DNA of 64,000 nt. Source: Tetracentron sinense. Its lineage: Eukaryota > Streptophyta > Magnoliopsida > Trochodendrales > Trochodendraceae. Position 1 is the stretch's first letter. Every line of letters begins with the position of its first letter. Location of the stretch: positions 10,568,041-10,632,040 of the forward strand of contig CM026562.1 of assembly GCA_015143295.1 (NCBI GenBank), in the 5' to 3' direction. The position numbers and the translations under genes are program-made. The notes under the pieces were generated by a model. It did no database searches and was not told where the DNA came from. It saw only the letters and a list, made by a program, of their open reading frames with translations. Shown here in pieces: positions 58,929 to 64,000 of this stretch.

Positions 58929-59162
58929 CACAGCACAACGTGTTTGACACTATTCACAGCACAACGTGCTCGACACTATTCACAGCACAACGTGTTCAGC
59001 ACTATTCACAGCACAACGTGTTCAGCACTATTCACAGCACAACGTGCTCGGCACTATTCACAGCACAACGTGTTCAGCACTATTCACAGCACAACGTGTT
59101 CAACACTATTCACAGCACAACGTGTTTGGCACTATTCACAGCTCAACGTGTTCGGCACTCAT
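58929..59162 (+). repeat. 26-bp tandem repeat, nine copies
   Basis: CACAGCACAACGTG recurs every 26 bp from 58929 to 59137. Because 26 is not a multiple of three and the unit lacks stops, all three plus frames are open, giving spurious ORFs. The patch 58700-58920 upstream has looser ACGT-centred repeats. Confidence 0.9.
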
Positions 59163-60149
59163 TTTTTGCAGAAATTTCAGTAAGGGTATTATGGTCTTTT
59201 GGTCGGTTCACTCTTACCTTAAGAGTTTAACCCGAGCCTTTAGGGCTCATTCTCAACACTTAGAGGATTTGGGGGATTAGAAGAGAGGAGAAAGGGTTTC
59301 CTAAGCTAGGGTTTTGCTTTTGGAGAAGAATCAAAGGGGTTTTGAGACCCTAGATCACTTCAAGTCCGGTTTTTCTCCAAGATCACGGCTCAAGCACTCG
59401 TGGAGAGCGTTCTCCAAGCTAGGGCAGCAACCCAAGCACGTTTTTGAAAGGGGTTTCTTCCCCAACTCAAGTCTCCTTCAAGCAAAGGTGTTCTTCTTTC
59501 AAGTTGGAGCTTCAATCAAGGTTTCTACCAAGGATCAAGCCTTGATCTAAGGTTAGTACACCCTATTAACTTACCCTAGCAAAAATCTAGGTTTTCTATA
59601 TAAAAATGTGATTTCTTATATTATGTTTTCCTCCTTATGAAAAGTGTCATCCCCCATTAAATATAAACAAGATAATGGAAAAGGTGTGGATGTGTGGATG
59701 GAATGTTGGATGTGGCGATTGGATGCCGAGATGTATGTTGTGTGATGTGTGTGATGGAAATGGTGGATGGGTATTTTACCAATAATGAACTTACCTTGAT
59801 ATTTGGATGGAAAATATGCGCTAAAAAGAACAAGATGAATTATTAAGAAACATTGCATGTGTTGTGTTTGACAAAATGCCTAAACTATGAATAAACGACT
59901 TAGATGAAGAAAATGGAAATAGGTTTTATGCATGCGTTCTTATAGACGATGAATTGATCCAATGTCATGTGAATTACTTAAGTTACCTATGCTAATATTA
60001 TGAATTGAATTGTAATGCCATATCTCTTTTGTTAAGCGCATTCCCACGATTGTTATTATTGGCACGCACATGAGCACGCATGATAGCATGAACCGAGATT
60101 TCAAGAGCATGTGCATATAATAAACAACAAGAAAATATTGCATGTCAAA

Positions 60150-60484
60150 GAGGTTGGTAGCCCAGGGAGAATTCGGGTGCTAACCTCTGGCTCACAAGAA
60201 AACTAAACAAGTAATAAAAATCACCTATTGTCAAGGAGGTTGGTAGCCCAGGGACATTCGGGTACTAGCCTCTGGCTCACAAGAAAACCAAACATTGCAT
60301 ATCAAGGAGGTTGGTAGCCCAGGGACATTCGGGTACTAACCTCTGGCTCACAAGTGCATTGCATATCAAGGAGGTTGGCAGCCCAGGGAGATTCGGGTGC
60401 TAGCCTCTGGCTCACAAGTGCATTGCATATCAAGGAGGTTGGCAGCCCAGGGAGATTCGGGTGCTAGCCTCTGGCTCACAAGTT
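60150..60484 (+). repeat. Five tandem stem-loop units (64-86 bp)
   Basis: Units start at 60150, 60236, 60307, 60371 and 60435 with GAGGTTGG-AGCCC. Each can pair GAGGTTGGTAGCCC with GGGTACTAACCTC across a short loop. Confidence 0.88.
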
Positions 60485-61239
60485 ACAAGATGGAGGTTTA
60501 CAAGATGATGATTATGCATTCATGCATGCACACATACATGATTTCTACGAGGCATACCGGGACATGACAGGGGTTTTCAAGCATGAGTTTTATCGGCGTT
60601 TTCGCATTCATGTACGCACGTCAGGATGCTTGTATTGTATCATGCCTTATACTGTTTCTTTTGTGATGTTTCTATTACTGCTTGTATGATATTACTATTG
60701 TGTGTTTTATTATTGTTATGGTCTGCTAGTAGCTTGTACTCGCTGAGTATTCCATACTCAGCCGTACTTTCATGTCGGCAGGTATTCAGGGAGCCCTCGA
60801 CCCGGAGCCTTGGGTCAAGGAAGAGTATATAGAGGAGAGAGAGCCGGCTATTCCATTACAGTTTCAGGCGGACCGAGACCTCGATGGGTGGCCATACCTC
60901 GACTACTGTTGAGGGGAGAGTAGGAGATGGTCTTGTGTATTTTGATATTTTGATAGGTGGGCCTGTCCACCTTAGACTTAGACATGTCTTGTATTTATGT
61001 TAACTTGGAATACTATTTTGGATCATCATAAGAAAAATGAAAATTTGTTTACGCTTCCGCATATATGTTAGCTTCCGCGCTCTGATTATCGTTGTTAGTA
61101 CTGTGTTTTATCTTGTGTATTACAGGATGATTTGATAGGTACGTAGTGTGACACCTGAAACATCCCTAAACTCCTAGGGGGTATTTCGGGGCGTTACAGT
61201 AGAAATCATGACTCACAACTTAACTTAATAGATGCATAC

Positions 61240-61700
61240 TTTCAAAACCTTATCTTGAGAGCTTTCGTAGAAAACAAAACATGACTTATGAGTTCTTATA
61301 AATCTTATGAGTCTTATGAGCTTATAAATTCTTATGAGTTCTTTGAGCTTGTGAATTCTTATGAGCCTTGTGAGCTAGGTAACCGATCTTAGACTTATGA
61401 TCCGTAGAGATATGGTAACCGATCTTAGACATGATCCTTAGAGTTTGTGAAACGATTAAACATGATCCTTATGAACCTTGTGAGCCTTATGAGCCACTTG
61501 TGAGCCTTATGAACCTTATGAGCCACTTGTGAGCCTTATGAGTTCTTGTGAGTTATTGTGAGTTCTTATGAGTTCTTGTGAGTTCTTATGATTTCTTACA
61601 AGTTTTGTGAGTTCTTATGAGTTTTTGTGAGTTCTTATGAGTTCTTATGAGTTCTTGTGAGTTCTTATAAGTTTTTGTAAGTTCTTATGAGAGTCTTGCA
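61240..61700. repeat. Decamer array GAGTTCTTAT/GAGTTCTTGT
   Basis: About 20 to 30 imperfect 10-bp units, densest at 61530-61690, with GAGCCTTATGAGCC variants upstream. It sits in the outer gypsy LTR. Confidence 0.8.
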
Positions 61701-62776
61701 AGATTTATGATCCTTAGAGACTTGTGAGCCAATCTTACACATGATCCTTATGAGCTTTCGTAATTGATCTTTGACTTATGATCTGTAAAGATATGGTAAC
61801 CGATCTTAGACTTTGCCAGCCCAAAGTTTGGTCTTGTCAAATGTTATGAGTTCATTATTTTTCCTTGTGAGGTTTCCCTTAATACTCTTCTTATGCATTT
61901 TCTAACATTATGCTTATGAGAACCATTGATCATACCAAACATGTAGTGCTTGTGGTGCTTGTGAGCGTAATATTGACATGAAAACACTTAGATGAATAAC
62001 AACTATCATTCCATAGATTTGAGAGAACTTAAATAAAACATATAGAGACATATTGACAACATTTACCAAATTGAGGAAAATTCCTAATTAATCATGTTTT
62101 CATAGTCTTATGTTTAACTCTCGTACATGCATTTCATTAAACACGTAGCATTCAACATTTTTATAGACATTTTATTCGTGTTTTTCATAGTCAAACATTT
62201 CCTCAAATACCTTGAGTGCATGTTTTATGTGTACATTGCCCTTCCCCATTTTCCATCATACAACAATCATTCACCTTCTACATGACATCCAAATTCGCCT
62301 CACTATCCATTCATCCCACACATCCAAAATCATTTACTTTAATTTATGTATTTAGGAGATATGATAGGTTTAAGAGAAAGGGACATGCAAGCTCAATCCA
62401 TGTTCAATCTTAAAGAAAAACCTAGGCTATTACTAAGCCAACTAGAAGGGTGTACCAACCTCTTGAGGATCAACTCTTAGTTTGAAGAAATCTCTTACTT
62501 AAGAACCCCAAGCTTGATGGAGAAGGCACCACCTTGAGGAGGAAGGTCCTTTATTGAAAAAGATGGTCCAAGCTTGATAGGAAAGATCCCAAACCTTGAT
62601 TTTAGCTCCCCTTGTTCTTCAATCCAAAACCCCTCTTGAAATCCCTAATCTTCTCTCTTCTCTTTCCAAATCTCCTCAAGGTTTAGGTTACCGCAAAACC
62701 CCCAAATGGTCCTCATATTTATAGCCCAAGGGGTTAAAAACCTTGATTTTCGCGTCTTTAAAAAAATGGAATCGAG

Positions 62777-62890
62777 TGCTGATGATCGATCGTTAGTTGG
62801 GATGATCGATCGTCCAAATTCCAGTGAGCTGTCTAGATTTCTGGGTTCCGAGCGATCGATCGTCAGCTTGGGCGATCGATCGTCCAAATT
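62777..62890. repeat. CGATCGATCG palindrome patch in gypsy LTR
   Basis: GATCGATCG occurs four times. The segment GATCGATCGTCCAAATTCCA is repeated at 62804 and 62874, each time followed by GTGAGCTGTC. It holds the position equivalent to the 26-bp array of the solo LTR and to 19688-19840. Confidence 0.8.
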
Positions 62891-63474
62891 CCAGTGAGCT
62901 GTCCATATTTTTCATGTTTGGTATTTCAACCATAACTTCTGATTTGCTTATAGGAATTTGATGATTGAACTTTGCGTTAGACTCATCATTCAAAGGGGAA
63001 CAATTTTGTGTCTAATGGACAAATTCAAATTCTGAGTTTTTAATTACCTAAATGAGCTCTAAAGTTGACTTGTTTGGAATGGATTTCAGCAACCCAGATT
63101 TTCAGCAGACTCGATTTCGAAAATCCAATGTTTAACCTATCTTCGACTAAAAATATGGAAAAATGATAAACATGAACCTCGAAGATGGTTTCGATATCTT
63201 TCCAAAAATTCAAGAATTACTCAATTCTGATCAGAGGTGCCCAAACTATGCCTCCCTAAATTTGAGGGTATGTGAAGACATTTTTTCTTCTTTTCAACTT
63301 TGGTCATACTTTGATCGCTTAGAGTGTTTCACACTCTTGTTTTAACACCCTTAGACTCCTTTTGAGAGTTTTCAACCTTGTTTCCCATTAATCAAAAGCT
63401 CAAGGTATATGGAAGGCCCTTTGGCCATGAAAGTATTTTTCACCAACCATGTACAAAAGTTCCGGGGTTCTACA

Positions 63475-63487
63475 TCTTTCCCTCCTT
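63475..63487 (-). other. Gypsy polypurine tract
   Basis: Minus-strand AAGGAGGGAAAGA lies directly upstream of the LTR start TGTAGAACCCCGG, fixing the LTR as the 3' one. Confidence 0.75.
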
Positions 63488-63554
63488 ACAAAAATTTCAT
63501 CCCTGAAATTTAGACGATACAAGAAAACCAAAATACATAAATCTAACAAGGAAA

Positions 63555-64000
63555 CTAAACAAACAATTGCGGGTATTTTTCTTTCATTTCGGCCTCACGT
63601 TCCCATGTAGCCTCTTCTGCTAAATGGTGTTGCCATCTTACAAGGACCAATTGAATAGTCTTGTTGCGCAAGACTTGATCTTGCCCGTCTAAGACTTGAA
63701 CTGGTTGCTCCACTAGCGTGAGATCCTCTCGAATCTCTAACGGGTCAAGCTCGATGATATGGGATGGATCCGGGATATATTTACAGAACATGGAAATGTG
63801 AAATACATTATGGATCCCCGCTATATGAGTGGGTAGAGCAACCAGGTAAGCAACCTCACCAACTCTGGTGATGATATCAAACAGACCCATGTACCTAGGA
63901 CTGAGCTTGCCCCTCTTACCGAACCTCATGAATCTCTGGCTCGGAGAAACTTTCACAAAGACTTGATCCCCAACCTGGAATTCCAAATCTTTGCGGTGAG
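63555..64000 (-). pseudogene. Ty3-gypsy integrase C-terminus, chromovirus (Tekay/Del-like), partial
   Basis: Open minus-strand frame from the window edge to a stop at 63555. It reads LEFQVGDQVFVKVSP, RFGKRGKLSPRYMGLFDI and VHNVFHIS-like IHNVFHISMFCKYIPDPSH, then a chromodomain-like end with VRWQHHLAEEATWE. These are the GPY/F module and CR-type chromodomain of plant chromoviruses. No stop is seen in the visible 148 codons, so whether the whole element is intact cannot be judged; it continues past the right edge. Confidence 0.88.

Larger units (their letters stand above)
58500..61198 (+). mobile_element. Solo Ty3-gypsy LTR (2.7 kb) inside the gypsy LTR
   Basis: It starts TGTAGCACCCCGG, ends GGGGCGTTACA, and is flanked by the perfect 5-bp duplication GTAGA (58495-58499 and 61199-61203), with no internal region. 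It is related in the opposite orientation to its host LTR (shared CTAGTAGCTTGTAC, CTCAGCCGTAC and CATGTCGGCAGGT blocks). It was left by recombination between the LTRs of a complete element. Confidence 0.9.
57983..63474 (-). repeat. Ty3-gypsy 3' LTR, split by a solo LTR
   Basis: Plus-strand ends are TGTTGTGACCC (57983) and GGGGTTCTACA (63474). A polypurine tract and gypsy pol lie directly beyond 63474, so this is the 3' LTR of a minus-strand element inserted into copia pol. Without the insert at 58500-61198 and its duplication it is about 2.79 kb. It carries two variable patches: a GAGTTCTTAT-type decamer array (61240-61700) and CGATCGATCG palindromes (62777-62890). Confidence 0.8.

Noticed and set aside
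58800..59280. Overlapping plus-strand ORFs of 96-127 codons with a 26-residue period
   Set aside because: They are translations of 26-bp DNA repeats inside a solo LTR in three frames; no start context or conserved protein supports a gene.
60150..60484. CRISPR-like regularly spaced repeats
   Set aside because: Units are contiguous without unique spacers, lie in a plant LTR, and have no cas genes nearby.

Overview
The window is nuclear DNA of a flowering plant. It holds one clear host gene of plant type with ten introns, plant LTR retrotransposons of both superfamilies, LINE remnants, many hAT-type MITEs, a scrap of plastid rbcL and an old endogenous plant pararetrovirus. The species cannot be fixed from the sequence. 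The DNA is AT-rich and almost everything outside the one gene is repeat-derived.

The host gene is signal peptide peptidase (SPP), on the minus strand. I assembled 11 coding exons from 40246 down to 12828. They join in frame to 345 codons plus stop, with both catalytic aspartates, the PAL motif and a C-terminal KKxx. The gene covers about 27.4 kb because introns 1, 4, 5, 6, 8 and 10 are long. Intron 10 (23711-12921, 10.8 kb) carries a tandem array of a small LTR retroelement, an inverted copy of it, an LTR fragment, nested hAT elements and a LINE split by a Mutator-like element. Introns 1, 4, 5 and 6 hold further MITEs and LINE pieces, many with target-site duplications that can be read directly.

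Layout. 1-97: rbcL plastid fragment. 283-1601: a SINE split by a hAT element. 3.4-5.1 kb: a 145-150 bp tandem repeat family and a short MITE. 5.1-12.0 kb: a rearranged endogenous caulimovirid, with a forward leader, an inverted coding block plus leader, and a second forward leader. 12.8-40.9 kb: the SPP gene. 41-42.9 kb: upstream region with a MITE, a broken syntaxin fragment and an unidentified exon-like frame. 42945-53101: a full-length, decayed Ty1-copia element on the minus strand with 2.2 kb LTRs, Met-tRNA primer site and perfect 5-bp target duplication. 53.1-57.4 kb: gene-free repeats, including a compact three-hairpin element. 57.4-64 kb: a copia pol fragment invaded by a Ty3-gypsy (Tekay/Del-like) element whose 3' LTR is itself split by a solo LTR of the same family; the gypsy integrase C-terminus runs off the window end.

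The most unusual signals are the hypervariable palindrome-rich patch found at the same place in three related gypsy LTRs with different repeat units, the head-to-head pararetrovirus whose inversion joint lies in a stretch readable both as Met-tRNA primer site and as RNase H code, and the three-hairpin element at 55.1 kb.
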